Assembly: GCA_017591395.1 (NCBI GenBank)
Contig: WEDG01004057.1
Coordinates: 1-64,000 of the forward strand
Direction: 5' to 3'
Length of the DNA stretch: 64,000 nt
DNA from: Schistocephalus solidus
Lineage: Eukaryota > Platyhelminthes > Cestoda > Diphyllobothriidea > Diphyllobothriidae
The notes beneath the pieces are model-generated. The model had not been told where the DNA came from. It saw only the letters and a program-made list of their open reading frames with translations, and did not search any database. This document shows positions 23,870 to 40,759 of the stretch, in pieces (position 1 is the first letter of the stretch; each line of letters begins with the position of its first letter). Position numbers and translations under genes: made by a program.

Positions 23870-24545
23870 GCAAGAAACTCGCATCGGCTTCAAGTGTTGG
23901 CGAGCGATTCCGTACTTCACGAACGTCTCGGAGGCCATCCGCTGCCTTCTCGCATCACTTGGACTATGGAGTCACACAGATATACGCACATACAGACCAG
24001 AGGCATCCATTAAGCATCAGGTAATGAGAAGCCAAAGACATACTGCCAAGGCAGAAATGTCATTAGTGGTTTATTGGATCTGGTGCAGTTTCAGCCAACG
24101 CAACAACGTCAGAAAAACTGGAAGAATGCTTTTGACCCGAATGGCCGAACACGCGGCAGCAGTGTGGATAAAGCCCGCCAACTCGAAAGTCATGGCTCAT
24201 TCGAAGACACCCGACCACACATTCAAGTTCGATGAGGCCGAAATTTTCCCGATCAGTGACAATTGCGTGAGCCGTGATTTGCATGATCCATGGTTCAGGG
24301 GCCCCAGTAAATTAACAGGGAAAAATGACCCTCAACCCATATTCAGTGCTAGTACTCAGCTTGACCAAAGCAATCGGCAACTCGGAGCGCACGCAAGCGA
24401 ACACATTTTCGGACGTCAATGCCTGTGACCGAGTAATCAGCACGCCAGAATCTAGCATCTTTGATGAACTTTCAACGATTAGAGACCCGAATGGCGGCCA
24501 GCAAGCCATTATCTCAACAAAGGGCCATTATCTTCGATAAAGGGT
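23870..24545 (+). mobile_element. Penelope-like element fragment (linker plus GIY-YIG)
   Basis: In broken frames it reads a linker resembling the KVWRALPYIDGVSEAVSRLL stretch of the copy at 62.5 kb. It then has VVYWIWCSFSQRN and KTGRMLLTRMAEHAAAV, a decayed GIY-YIG endonuclease core, and a C-terminal tail (24325-24540, ERTQANTFSDV). The tail resembles the fragment at 8250-8470. It is a different PLE family from the inverted pair at 19-21 kb. Confidence 0.65.
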
Positions 24546-24834
24546 GGAGCCGTTAAGTGTCATATGTGTGCGGTAACATAAGAATTGCGCAGCTGTCTGT
24601 GTATGAATTACTCGTTTCTGGTGCTCTGTCGCTCTCTGTGGGGTTGATGCGTTCCAGCATGAGTCCGGAACGTTAAGCGAATAAAGTTCTTGCTCACCTG
24701 CTTCCTGTGACTCATATTTTCACTTGTTTCGACAAAGACTTGAGACTTTGAAGGCTGCTAACTGGCGGGATAACAGGATGGAGGACTGAAAGTCCTCTTA
24801 CACATGCGAGATCTGGAGATATTTATTTAAGGTA

Positions 24835-25010
24835 GCGACTGCGTTCGCCCCACTTTCTTGTCTTATCTTGCCATTGCATAAGGTGAGTCACATAGAGGGA
24901 GGAGATAGTGCGGTAGATGCTGCGCAAGTCTGGCGCATTAGGAACAGAATCATGTGTGAGTCATCGGGGCTGCGCTGGAGCATGCGTTGGACATCTTCAC
25001 TTGTGAGGCT
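24835..25010 (+). repeat. Dispersed non-coding repeat, copy 2
   Basis: Shares GATAGTGCGGTAGATGCTGC and GAGCATGCGTTGGACATC landmarks with the copy at 11656-11935. The stretch between this repeat and 25410 shows no gene. Confidence 0.45.
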
Positions 25011-25410
25011 TCAACTGCCTTTGTCTTTTGTTGTGCTTTTTTACTGACAATTCAACAGACTGACAGCAAGCGAAATTAGTCTAAATAGGCAGTAATTTGA
25101 TCCAAACAAACAGACTGAGAAAGAAATAACGTGGAGGCCAGCGATGTTCACTGGAGGAATCGGAAGTTTGGGTGATCGATCAGTGCTGTTCTCCTCTAGG
25201 ATCAGTGGGCCATTATAGTATCTATGACAGAAAGATGTTTTCCAGGCTGATGGGGGTGGGGAACAGTTGCTGTTGTTTTTTGTAAGGTATTTTTTTTACC
25301 AAAAAGCACTTTCACTTCTCCCGAATGTGTTGTGTTTTTGGCTTAAATCCTCGTGACAGGCCTATCCAAGTGCGTCCTTAAAGAAAAGTTTTAGCCGGAT
25401 TCTACGCACC

Positions 25411-25620
25411 TCATCTAAACAAGCATATAATGTTTAGAAGCCACCAACGCAGCAGTCTCTTTAGCTTACTAAATAAACCTCCTGCACAGGCAATAACGAT
25501 CGAATATGTGGCCCCATTCAGAAAATTGGAGGGAAGGACACCTGTAGTTAAGGAATGATTGAACTTGGAGTTTATGGGTGTGGTAAACAAAACCAACATA
25601 TATATATTTTCGGGAGTCAA
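25411..25620 (-). mobile_element. CR1-like LINE RT fragment
   Basis: The minus-strand frame reads FNHSLTTGVLPSNFLNG, the stretch before RT motif 1-2 in CR1-like LINEs, then loses similarity. It is a short relic. Confidence 0.35.
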
Positions 25621-25859
25621 GTGATAAAAATAACATTACGTCATTGGCTTGTTTTAATTACACCAATAAAACGTAAAAACCCAAACGTGCAATTTTAAAT
25701 ACTGGAGATTAGAAGCCGTAGCCAAGCGGAGATAATAAAAACCTAGGGCATTTGTTATGTACATTAGGTGGGTTAGGACTCAACCATGATGAAGAATCAA
25801 AAGGAAGGATAAGTTAGGAAGAAGTCATTGCTTTATCCAACGCTTGTGATGGCCGCGCC

Positions 25860-26140
25860 TAACGATAGAGTTGAAGGTTAAAGCACTGATTTCCCAATGC
25901 TAGCCCTTATCCTAGCCTTAACCCTTTGTCCATGCGCAAACATCAACCTCTTTTCCTAAGTCGAACGCTAACCCCAATGGTAATATAAATTTTAATTTAT
26001 GTGCGGATCGAAAAGAAATGAGAAAAATACACTCAAACTAGGCAGTCCAGTTTTACAGATAGTAGTTTTCGCAGACGACCTGAAACTAGCTCTTTCAAAA
26101 GCTGGCATCGTGACGTATCTTTGGATAAGGTCGCACGATA
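25860..26140 (+). mobile_element. Telomere-like tract and a tiny RT motif relic
   Basis: 25895-25990 carries degenerate CCTTAACCCTTTG-like units. At 26060-26115 the plus strand reads VVFADDLKLAL, which matches the RT motif C (FADD) context of LINEs. Nothing else of the domain is visible. The stretch 26140-27049 shows no gene. Confidence 0.3.
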
Positions 26141-27049
26141 ATAAATATTATAATATTCATATGTTATAATTAAGGATTTTTTTCAATTCAAAAACATTTC
26201 AAAATTTCGGTTGACACTTCAGGCAGCCTGAGTCCACCAGTTAAAGATGCATGTCTTTTAACTGGAGTTGTATAAATTCCGACGGATCACACTGCTTGAT
26301 GTAGGTTGAGGGTTTAATCGTATAGCGGCAATGATTCGTTTGCACGTTATGACTGAAATCTTACCGGACATTGAAAACATAACAAAAATCATAAATTTTC
26401 TGTGTTCTCTTTTTAAACAGGAAATTTTTCGTATTTTTGCGGTCATTTGTCTGTAACAGTACTTAAGTTAATATATTTTTGTCAATGATTTTTGATGCCA
26501 TCCTAAACTCTAATGGCACTTTATGAGTTTTTTTACCAGGAAAGCGCAAACTAAACACGGTTTGGGAACGTTATGTTGATCTAGTAAAAAACTCGACGAA
26601 GAACTTGTATATGGTCAAGGTGACCCATGAATAACGCGATTATCCAGCGAATCTAATTAGAAAACAGAAGAGTCCTTTTCGGAAATATTGCAATAAAATT
26701 TGTAATCGAAGAAGACGAATTTAATTGGAAGCTACGCTAGGTGGCTCATCTTAGCGCATATTTTTCCGTCCTATTGAATCAATTTTTAGCGGGACAGTTC
26801 ATAGTCCTACAGAACTTAAGTGTTACTATAACCAGATTTCCACCTTCATTGTCTGTTCTACCCTCAGCATACCTTTCAAAATTTTGTTACGAGAGTTTCA
26901 TACTGAAGTGGCGCACAGGGAAGAAGTGGTGACGTCATAACATCTCTTCCGACGTGGTCTCTTAGAAGAGGAAAATCTTGCCTCAGGTGTCATGGGCCGG
27001 GGTTTTTCACAAGCAAGGAGATCCGTAGACAGAATGAACTGGTATAAAG

Positions 27050-27730
27050 GTGCAGAAGAAAGAGTTTCAGTCGTCTGTTCAGTCAGTAATAAAGGGGAAC
27101 GGATTCCTCGATTGTTGTAATTTTAACGAAAATCTCCACGGTGATTTGAAGCTCTGCTTAATTTTGCAGTTAGCTTACTTCTGGTTGAACAGAATGTCAC
27201 TGGAAGGAGTTTCAAAGCTTAACGGTACATTTGAATATACTGTGGTGGATGGTTCAATGACGATCAGAAAGTCTGCTCTGAAATGGTATGTTTCGTTTGC
27301 AGAGGGAAGCCACATGCAACGCCGGAAAACTCTACACAAATAAATGAGACTAGATTGGCAGGGGCGTCATAACTACGATGCACCTGCTGAAGGAAACGAT
27401 AGCAATCCAGTACAGCCTTATCGGAACCACGGCTCATGCATTATTGGTTCATGGGTTTCTGCACTGTGTCTGGGTACCGAGTTTAGGTACTTCTACAAAC
27501 ACAAGCAAGATGCAGCGACGTTTATTCCTTTCATTGAACGCGAATTAGAACCAGGTTCAACAAGGCATTGCTGTTCGTGGCCAGCTTATCGACCACTTAA
27601 TCAGGTTAGGTGCTATCAAAAACCGTCAAGATGGAGATTTTTAGGAAAGATCCCGGAGTTCCACAGCATTTACTTCAGCAGGCACTTGGATGAACACTTC
27701 TGGCGTTTTTTGAGATGATATGGGCACTTG
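27050..27730 (+). mobile_element. Merlin (IS1016/ISXO2-type) DDE transposase relic
   Basis: Frame 27050-27343 reads LQLAYFWLNRMSLEGVSKL and continues TVVDGSMTIRKSA, the helix-turn-helix region of Merlin transposases. Frame 27344-27718 reads RHNYDAPAEGNDSNPV (decayed catalytic region) and FIPFIERELEPGSTRHCCSW followed by PAYRPLNQ, the region of the second catalytic Asp, which is lost here. A stop and frame changes separate the parts. No terminal inverted repeats were found by eye. The classification rests on motif order. Confidence 0.5.
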
Positions 27731-28119
27731 GTAGGAATCCAATGCGGTATTAGAGAAGTATATGTTCTTTACTCTTTGTTAATTAATTGGATTCCATTTT
27801 CGCAATATAGACGACAGATTTTAAATCTGATACTGATTTTTGTCCAGTATCTACGTAGAACACCGATGGAAGGAATTGCTCACACAATTTCAGTCCTATG
27901 TTTTCTTCCTTTATACGTTAACTGTGTTTTGACAGATGAATTGTTTTCTATTTACATAGGCAGGTTAAACATTAAGAGCTGTGGTGATTTTTGACTTGAA
28001 CCATTCTTTTTGCTTACAAAACTGACACATTCCTCAAATCTACACTCGACTTTGGAGTTGCCTTGAAATGTTAACTGCACAGAGTAAAGTCGCGATTTGA
28101 GCTCCCTTTCTAATACCTA

Positions 28120-32543
<4,424 letters not shown>

Positions 32544-32552
32544 AAAAAAAGG

Positions 32553-33092
32553 CACATCAATGTAACGTAAACATAGTAACCTACAAATCCTTCGTATTTG
32601 TGGATGAATGAAGACTTCACACTCCTTTAGCCAAAAGTCAGTATTTTCATGTTTTCTGTCCACAAGCGAGCTCAGGAAGGATGGAACGCAAATTGGTATT
32701 CTGTCTGTATCGTCTAATCCACGAATTTAGCTTGAAACAATTTCAACGGGCGTTATTGAGAATTCACTAGGCAAGAGTGTCAAAGTAACGGTATCAAGCC
32801 GCAATGATTTATTCATTATGCAAAAAAGACACATCAATGTAACGTAAACAGAGTAACCTACAAATCCTTCGTATTTGTGGATGAATGAAGACTTCACACT
32901 CCTTTTAGCCAAAAGTCAGTATTTTCCTGTTTTCTGTCTACAAGCGGGGTCAGGAAGGATGGAACGCAAACTGGTATTCTGTCTGTATCGTCTAATCCAC
33001 GAATTTAGCTTGAAACAATTTCAACGGGCGTTATGTGATAATTCACTAGGCAAGAGTGTCAAAGTAACGGTATCAAGCCGCAATGATTTACT
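32553..33092 (+). repeat. Tandem duplication, period 277 bp
   Basis: 32553-32814 and 32830-33092 are nearly identical (from CACATCAATGTAACG to GCCGCAATGATTTA). The first copy begins ten bases after the stop codon of the 171-aa protein gene, so the duplication probably lies in its 3' UTR. Frames within it are not called as genes. Confidence 0.85.
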
Positions 33093-33352
33093 CAAAAGGC
33101 CACACTGTGGGACAAAGGTAATTGGGGCGTTTGAAGACCTTTAACAGATGCTCGCAAAAGTTATATCACTGCAAATTATTATATTTTCTGAAATATACAT
33201 GAACCGGTTCTTATCCAAGTCATTCACTACAGAGAGCCTGAGTGAGGTGTGAAGCAGCACCCAGGATCGAAGAACAAAACTGCAAAGACTGGAAATAGGT
33301 TACGTTGCAGTGAATGACAACTTAAAATCTGTGGTAATCTTTGCTACAAAAA

Positions 33353-33358
33353 AATAAA
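33353..33358 (+). terminator. AATAAA poly(A) signal candidate
   Basis: First good AATAAA downstream of the 171-aa protein gene, about 810 nt after its stop. If used, the 3' UTR would contain both copies of the 277-bp tandem duplication. Confidence 0.35.
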
Positions 33359-33499
33359 TAAACCTGTAGTAAAATTAGGGAAACCAACAATAAATGCAAT
33401 CTTTATATAACAAAGTACCAAGGAGAAAGCACTAACTGATCTCTAGGACCTCTACTATTTATCAATCAACATGGCACATATGAATCACTTTTTATGTAA

Positions 33500-33975
33500 G
33501 CAGGATGTTTGTAATGTGATAAGCTCACCTTGGGAAAGATTGTGCGGCCACAACTGGCCCCTATGGACCACGGTCTCCTAGAAAAAGTTCAACAGCGTGC
33601 AACCGAAACTCTTAACCGGTCAGGATTCACAACCCTACGAAACCCGATTAGCTAATCTCGAGCTTTTTCCTTTGAGTTACAGGCAACCACGGGGAGAACT
33701 TTTACAAACTTTCAGTTTCTTATGCAGTCAGGACTGCTGCCTAATATCGGGAGAGTTCTTTAAACAAGCAACCAAAGCCAAATCACTAGATCACCTCTCA
33801 AGCTATGCATGACTGGTGCTAGGCTGGACACACGGAAGTTCGTTTGCTCCAGCAGAATGGTTTAACTTTGGAATGCATTGCCAAGGGATATTATAAGTTC
33901 CGTGGAAGCTTTTAAACGGAAACTAGATCAAAATTGCATTGCGTACCACTTTGCCTTCGACTGCTGTCACCCCAA
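33500..33975 (+). mobile_element. CR1-like LINE, 3' end of RT ORF
   Basis: Broken frames read LLEKVQQRATE, then YETRLANLELFPLSYRQPRG and LLQTFSF, and further on a decayed VRLWNALP-like region. This is the conserved C-terminus of CR1-like RT proteins. The following 33976-34677 has no frame and may be 3' UTR of this copy or 5' UTR of the next element. Confidence 0.65.
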
Positions 33976-34677
33976 CGCATATTATTATAGTTTATACATC
34001 TGTTTGTAATCTTTAAGTAATGTTTGTTTATAATCATTTATTCATGTATCCCCATCGGTGCAAACTCCCTACTAACATTCGTCATACTGCCTGTAGACAA
34101 GAACTCATTTTGCTTTCTCTGTAGTCTGCGTACAGTACATTATCTACTGCATTACGTGCAATAGTGCACACACATGTCTCGAAACACTGCAGGCCAATGA
34201 AGTAGATCACTTATTTGTACAGTTTTGGAGGGTTCACTTGCAATTTATTATGTTAATTTTTGTAAATTTTTGGCACACTTGTGCTGCATGTTACCAATAG
34301 AGAGTTCAAAGTTGCTCACCTATATATCCCTCAAATAAACTGTACATAAGGTCAAGGTCTAGGGCACGTGGACCGATTTTTAAAGATAAGTGAAGGGTTT
34401 ATTTTTGCCATATTTCTTGTCTCTAGCAGTGAACTGTCTATTAATTGTTAGTTTAAAAAAAAAATTTACGGCCCCCTATTGTTTGTGCTGGCCATATAAT
34501 CAATTGGATCAATAAGTTGCACTTTGCATAAGTGCGGTTTGAAATTGTGCTCGATTCATCGTTTTCTATTTACTGTATGAAACCAGCTACAATTTTAGCC
34601 TTTTTGAGTATAATCTTGTAAATTATTAACCTACTTTTTTTTAGTAAGTAATCCGAAATTCCGTCTGCTAGTTAACG

Positions 34678-37600
34678 ATGTCCCGCAAGCAAATCGCAAA
34701 AAGACGCAAGGTTGCAGCTTCCTCTCCATCCTTGAGTTATAGAGTAATGGAAGGGGACCTATCAAGCTTATGCGAGACTTCGCAGCCCTCTGTTGATATT
34801 TTTGACTCTAAAATCCCTTTGGTAAATCTGGAACCTCTTGATCATCTGATTGCTCAAGCCTACACCTCGTCCTGCAATAATCGATCTTAGTCTGACGAAA
34901 TAGTACATTTCTTGCTTAAAGGAACTATAACCAATATCTCCGACAGAGTTATCCAGCAGGCTTTTCAAGTCATTGGAAGAATCAGCTCTGAAACCGAAGA
35001 ACGGATAAAACGCAAGCATAATTTTATGCTGCGTAATATTCCAAGTTACATATCTGCTTTCGACGGGGCGCGGTTGTTTCTGGAAAGCTGTGGCTTGGGA
35101 TTCAGAGTCGCATACGCTAAGCGACTGCACTCACTCAGTCGTAATGCCCCTATATTAGTCACTCTCTTTTCCTTGATAGAAGTTTACTTCAACTCTCTAG
35201 GAAGGAGATTAGTAGAGAATTTGGTCGAAAATGGCATTCCTTAGTTTCCCCTGATCTCACCCCAATGCAGAGAAAACTGAAAAATTTCAAATTGTCAACA
35301 AGAAACAGAGAAATGACAACATCAGTTGCCATGTTGAACAAATCGCCTCCAATGTCTTCAACGGCTTTGCCATTTGAATCCCCAGCTAACTCTGCACGGA
35401 AACCGACCTTGATGGATCTTTTGGGATCCCAAGACAAAAGTAATTCTTTATTCGTTCTCAAGACAGCAGCACTTCTCCTATTACCACACCCATACCAAGT
35501 TTACCAGTAACTCCTGGTAAGCCAACGCAGATGTTTAGCTCAAAGACAAGTCCGGCTAAAGTATTGACCAATTGAAAACCGCAAAAAAGTTAGCCTCTCC
35601 ACGAAAACTACTCCTTTACGACCGCCTTTTTCTCCCGAAAACATCCCCATCCCAACTACATCGAATTTCCAGCTACCACCCAGACCTCATACTGAGGCAG
35701 ATAAACGAAACATACAAGCATTATTGCCCAAAAATATTGCTTCTGTGCCACTCGCAGCAGCGCATCCCCCACCCGCAGCCAATTTTCTCCACGGTCGTTT
35801 CCCCACTTGTCTCTTAATACGAAGGGTCCAATTGGACTACTAGACTCACCTGACCTTCTGTGTCATTTTACTAGGAATACTTTTCAGTATCCTGTCCAGG
35901 GATTTCCCGGACAAGCCCCAATAGCTAGCGGTTGTGCTCAAATCTCCTGTCTTTCATTTCCACCTGCATATTTTACTGCCCTTCACCCACATCAGGCGCG
36001 TACGATTCCACCACCTTTTTCCAGAACAGGGCGGGAGCACCCGCCCCTAACGTTCAGTGGCCCGTCAACCACTGGATGACTTAGCCGCCCTTACTCAAAA
36101 ACAACCACCTTGCCCACTTAAACTGTTCGTTCGTAATGTCAGATCCTTGCTCAATAAAATGTTCCTGCTTCAGACTTAAGTCTTTGTCCACTGTCCGGAT
36201 ATTGTTATAGAAACTGAAACATGGGCAGCACCTTCCATAGCCGGTCCCGAACACTCTCTTGTAGGTTATACTTGTACTCAGAATGCTCACTGTAACAGTC
36301 GTGGTAGAGGAAGCTGTATCTATGTTAAGCAAGCGCTGGCATTTCAGACCATAGACCATCCACAGTTAACTGCGGTTGATGAGAGCTGTTGGCTTCAAAT
36401 TACCTTAAAAATAGGAACTCTTTACTCATTGGCTGTGTCTGTCACCCGCGCAATGCCAGTGAGGATTTCGATCTTTGTCTCCTACAAGCATTTCACGCCT
36501 CAACTCATTTAAATTTTAAGTATTGCTTAATTGTAGGTGATTTCAACCTTGCTGACATTCGCTGGTTTCCCGTCCCTTCCGGTCCCATACAGTTCGAGGA
36601 CTTACTCGAGGCCGTAGATATCGGCATGTGAACCCAGCTTGTTAACTTCCCTACCCGAGGTTCAAACATACTTGACCTAATCTTCTACAGAGGTTGGTTG
36701 CCTTTAACAGTGTCATCATTAGGCCCACTTGGGAGCTCAGGCCATGATATCATTGGTTCTACACTACAATTCGAAACCAATGAACCTTTTTCCAAAAATA
36801 TAGCTTTTTCTTTGATTTTCGATTAGCGCTTTCGACAGAATTATTGATACATCTAAACTCCCATGACTGGTCTTATTTTTTTATATGTCAGAATTTGAAC
36901 ACCTGTACTGGTATGCTTAACGAAGTTTTTGATCCACTTATTTCTTGTTTTGTTCCCCGAAGAAATTAATTAATGTCGCAGATGAGGTTTATCTCCCTCT
37001 ATCTTTTCGCCATAGGTTGCGTAAACTCTCTCGTCGGTTCCATTTGCAAAACGGCATTTCCGTTCTGCCCTTGATTTACCGTATTTTGCGCAGGCTAAGA
37101 GGCTATCCGAAGAAAAACAGCTAGCCATGAGGTCAAATATGTCGAAAACCGTTTGTTAAATGTAGCGAAACGTTTTTCACGCGCAATAAGAACCCAGAGT
37201 AAAACATGGCATTCCGTACTACTGGACTCCATTGGCAATCCTCTAGTTGATGACAAATTGACGGCTGATAGTTTTAACGTTTTCTTGTCCAGAACATTTA
37301 TTAAAAATTCGGCCGCCCCCCCTCCAAACATCAAGGGTTAGACCGGTGCCGTCCTCGAAACCATGACTTTTATCATCTGGGACGTAACCGTAGCCACTCG
37401 ACGTTTTCGCCAATCTCATAGTCCTGGACCAGATGGCGTACCGATCAGTAGTATAACGGCGGTTGCTAATGATATTTTCCGTCCCTTCTGTGAACGATAT
37501 TTAATCTTGCTCTGGAACGTGAAACCTTTCCCAGTGTGCGGAAGGGATCGCACATTCTACCTATCACTAAACACGGCCAATCTACGTCATTTGATTATTT

Positions 37601-38700
37601 TTGCAATCAACACACGGTCGGCAGCTTCAAAAATCCTGGAGACCTTGATCTTAGATAATATGATGTATCACTTAACCGAGAATAATCTACTGAGTGCAGC
37701 CCAGCATAGGCTCCTCAAAACGAGGTCTTGTAATACTTGTCAGCTCTCTTTTTTTGATCACGTTCTACAATCTAGGGACAATGGATTTGCACTTATCATA
37801 GTCTATTTCGATTTCACCAAAGCCTTCAATCGTGTTGACCATGCTCTGCTTCTCCTGAAACTCTCCTCTTTTGGTGTATTTGGTAAACTTCTGAACTTGA
37901 TATCTTCTTACCTGAGCTCTCGCACACAACATATTAAGATCTCCAATGTTATCTCCAAACGCACCCGCGTGAGGAGTGGAGTTATTCAGTGAAGTGAGCT
38001 TGGTCCGTTTTTATTTTGTCTTTTTGCCAATGATGAACCAGGTTTATTTCGGAATGCTAGGTCCTTTACGTATGATGATGATTTTAAAGTTGACTATCTA
38101 TACAAGCCGGCAGATCGTGACACCATGCTAGATCTATTAAAAATGATCTTGAGGCCTTTGCCCAGTGGTGCTGCGCATAGCGAATTTCCATTTCTTGGCA
38201 CAAATGTTCCTTTATGGCTGTTGGCGACGACCATCATCCTCAACTAAGCATAGATGGCCACGATCAAAATTTGCCTGGCGTTGTTAAGGACCTGAGCATA
38301 TCATAATCCAGTGGTCTTAATCTTTCAGAGCATTGCGCCCTTATTGTCTCCAACGCACGCAGAACTACCGGTTTATCCTTTGAAGTTGTAAAACTATTGA
38401 TATTAGACTCCGCCTTTATAAAATGTACGTTAGACCTGGCCTGGAATATTGCTCGTTTCTATTTAGCTTTCAGCGCACTAGTGAACGGAAGAAAATGCAA
38501 TCGCTTCAGCACTTCTTTTCGAAAATAATTTTATTGTTGAGCACCGTAATCGGTCGTATCAAGAACGCTGTGAGCTTAAAGATATTGATCTCTTATGGTT
38601 TTGTCGAGTACTGAAGGGACTCTTTTTACTGTTTAAGCTTTTGAATAGTCGTTCATTAATCCCCTTATCATAGTGAGGCAGCTTGACCACCCTTGACGCA
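34678..38700 (+). mobile_element. CR1-like LINE, long decayed copy
   Basis: ORF1-like pieces begin at 34678 and 34912, with Ser/Pro-rich pieces to 36079. The endonuclease follows at about 36120-36800 (KLFVRNVRSLLNK, VGDFNLADIRW, SSGHDIIG). The reverse transcriptase spans about 37360-38330 (SPGPDGVP, FDFTKAFNRVDHALLLLKL, and the catalytic box decayed to FTYDDDFK). The C-terminal region is at 38423-38640 (VRPGLEYCSFLFS). Many stops and frameshifts make it inactive. It is not recognised as any named family and is truncated before the 3' end, where a minus-strand LINE abuts. Confidence 0.8.
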
Positions 38701-38734
38701 GCAGTCATCGTAATGTCTTTTTATTAAGTCACTT

Positions 38735-40150
38735 TAAGTCACTTTATTGAGGGAAGTAGGCTTTCGCCCTTGAGCTCCCTATTCATATGCAAAAATGTCA
38801 ATAGTATAAATGATTACAGTGATATATCTGACAAATGAAAATGTAGGGTCAACGATATGTGTGGGCCAGGCGCAACCTGCCACTGTTTACACAATCTTCA
38901 TTATATTGACAATAGTTTCTCAGAAAATGAGTATCTAGTTTGAATTTAAATGAATCAACAGTTTCTGAAAGGACAACATCCTCAGGGAGTCCGTTCCATT
39001 CTATTCCATTAATTCTATTAGCTCGCAAAGTTAAGTATCGGCGATTATTTTCGGTAAACGCCATAGCCATATGGAAAAAAGTACCCCATAATGTGAAATT
39101 CCCACGAATATATTCTTTGTTTTAGAGAAATATTACTAGTTTTTTGCATTCAGAACAGCTTCCAAGAATTCTGGGCGCCAACATGGTGGAATCTGTTTTC
39201 CAGTTCGACAGAGTGCGCGGTATCTAAACCCGATCCCAGGTCTTACCCTGGGGGCTATAGCACCGTCTCTGCGGCCTGCACGCGTTGACTTCTTCGGCAG
39301 AGAGAGGCAACCGTCCACGGATGCACTCTTGTCTAGAGGAGAATCCCGGTTCCTAAAAAAGACAGAGAAACCGCAAACAAAGTCAATTTGTGTTAGATTT
39401 TCTTCGATCTGAACTGCTATCATCCCACAGGCAGCAGTTTTTTTGTTTTGATAACATAAAGCTACGAAAAAAACTGACAATTATATATATTCAGGAGTTT
39501 TTTTTCACTGCCAGCCTGATCCCCACGGAAATTTCGTCTGACAATACCTGTAAACCGGCATTAAATACAATTATAATTATAATTAATTATTTTATAATTC
39601 TTTTTTAACAGGAGCAAAGTCGAAATAGGTATGCATTATTTCTGGTTTGATAGAGGAAAAGACTGGCAAACGACAATGAATTAATGTTTAATCACGTGCG
39701 AAAAGGTTTTGATGGCAATTCATAAACGATATGCTTTTATCAATTTCATTTTGCACTTGCACTTGCTTGATAGGCGACTCTTGTATATGCCCCTTTGAAC
39801 TCTGGTGACCTTTCACTGTGGTAGTACGTGCGATTTTCTTTTTATTCTTTTGCGTTTCGTGAAGTGCAATTGGACTTAAGTTAACAGATGTCTTACCTAT
39901 CACTTTCCTGCTTTCTGGTGATTTATTAAGCTGGATGGCCCTCGTTCTACTCCGAGTAAATGTTTGCATGGTTAACGCTGGTTGATCCTTTGAAGCAAGA
40001 GTTCTGTGTATAATTTTCTTGAATTCTTTTACGTCTTCCTCTAGTTACTTCAACTTAGAGGCTATCGCTTGACATGCATTGCAGAAGTTTTCTATAAAAT
40101 TCTCTTGTAGAGCATTTTCTATGCTTTTAGATCGAGCCTGCGGGCACGCG
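38735..40150 (-). mobile_element. CR1-like LINE pieces, minus strand
   Basis: At 39125-38735 the minus strand reads the LINE C-terminus (EWNGLPEDVVLSETVDSFKF, then KLDTHFLRNYC) and a 3' UTR ending in repeated AAGTGACTTA. At 40150-39690 it reads an ORF1-like stretch (NFCNACQAIASKLK, a stop, then LEEDVKEFKKIIHRTLASK, and a Lys/Ser-rich tail). The piece between, 39126-39690, is unassigned. The two parts may come from one element with an internal deletion or from two. Confidence 0.5.
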
Positions 40151-40755
40151 AACGCGGTATAATGGTAAGCACGGTGGCTTACTGCTTTCGAGCTCCCCGG
40201 TTAAAACTAGGGCGCTTGTCACTTTGAGATTGAAGTGCAGACTTAGACACTTGGCTGCCGTGAGTCTGTGGTCCATTTGAGATGACGTCCGCCTCCTGGT
40301 CTATCCACACGGGTTAAATTCCGGCTCTCGGCTGGCATTTGCACAATGTTCCAATGGCATTTGTCCAACTACCATTTTTCAGTTAATAAATTTCAAACGT
40401 TTTTTAAAGTATAAAACGACTTTTTTAACCGGATAAACGATATGCGGAAAATGACTGAGCTGTTCGTTGATGTTGGAAATATTTCTGTGTTGTTGACAGA
40501 AAAAGGGTCAAAAGAAGATGGGATTTCCCATAGAAGTCCGGGATACATTTGTTAGGATGAACGTTTTGAAGAAAAGAATCGAATATGTAATGCATACGAG
40601 CCATGAGGGCGTTTAGTAGACAGATATCCTTTAAAAGGTAAATATCCCGGACTGTAGAATACGATGTGAGGAAGATTTAGGCAGATCAACTGCATGAATA
40701 AAGTAACGAAGAACCTCAGCATTCGTAGATTTCAAGACCTCGTAGAGTGGCTTAG
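40151..40755. other. No recognised gene
   Basis: Contains a short tRNA-fragment-like string near 40160 (GGTATAATGGTAAGC), but no cloverleaf partner and no B-box at the right distance. No exon was found. Confidence 0.4.
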
Positions 40756-40759
40756 AATA

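Noticed and set aside
40140..40210. Possible tRNA gene
   Set aside because: There is an A-box-like string but no B-box at proper spacing and no foldable acceptor stem.
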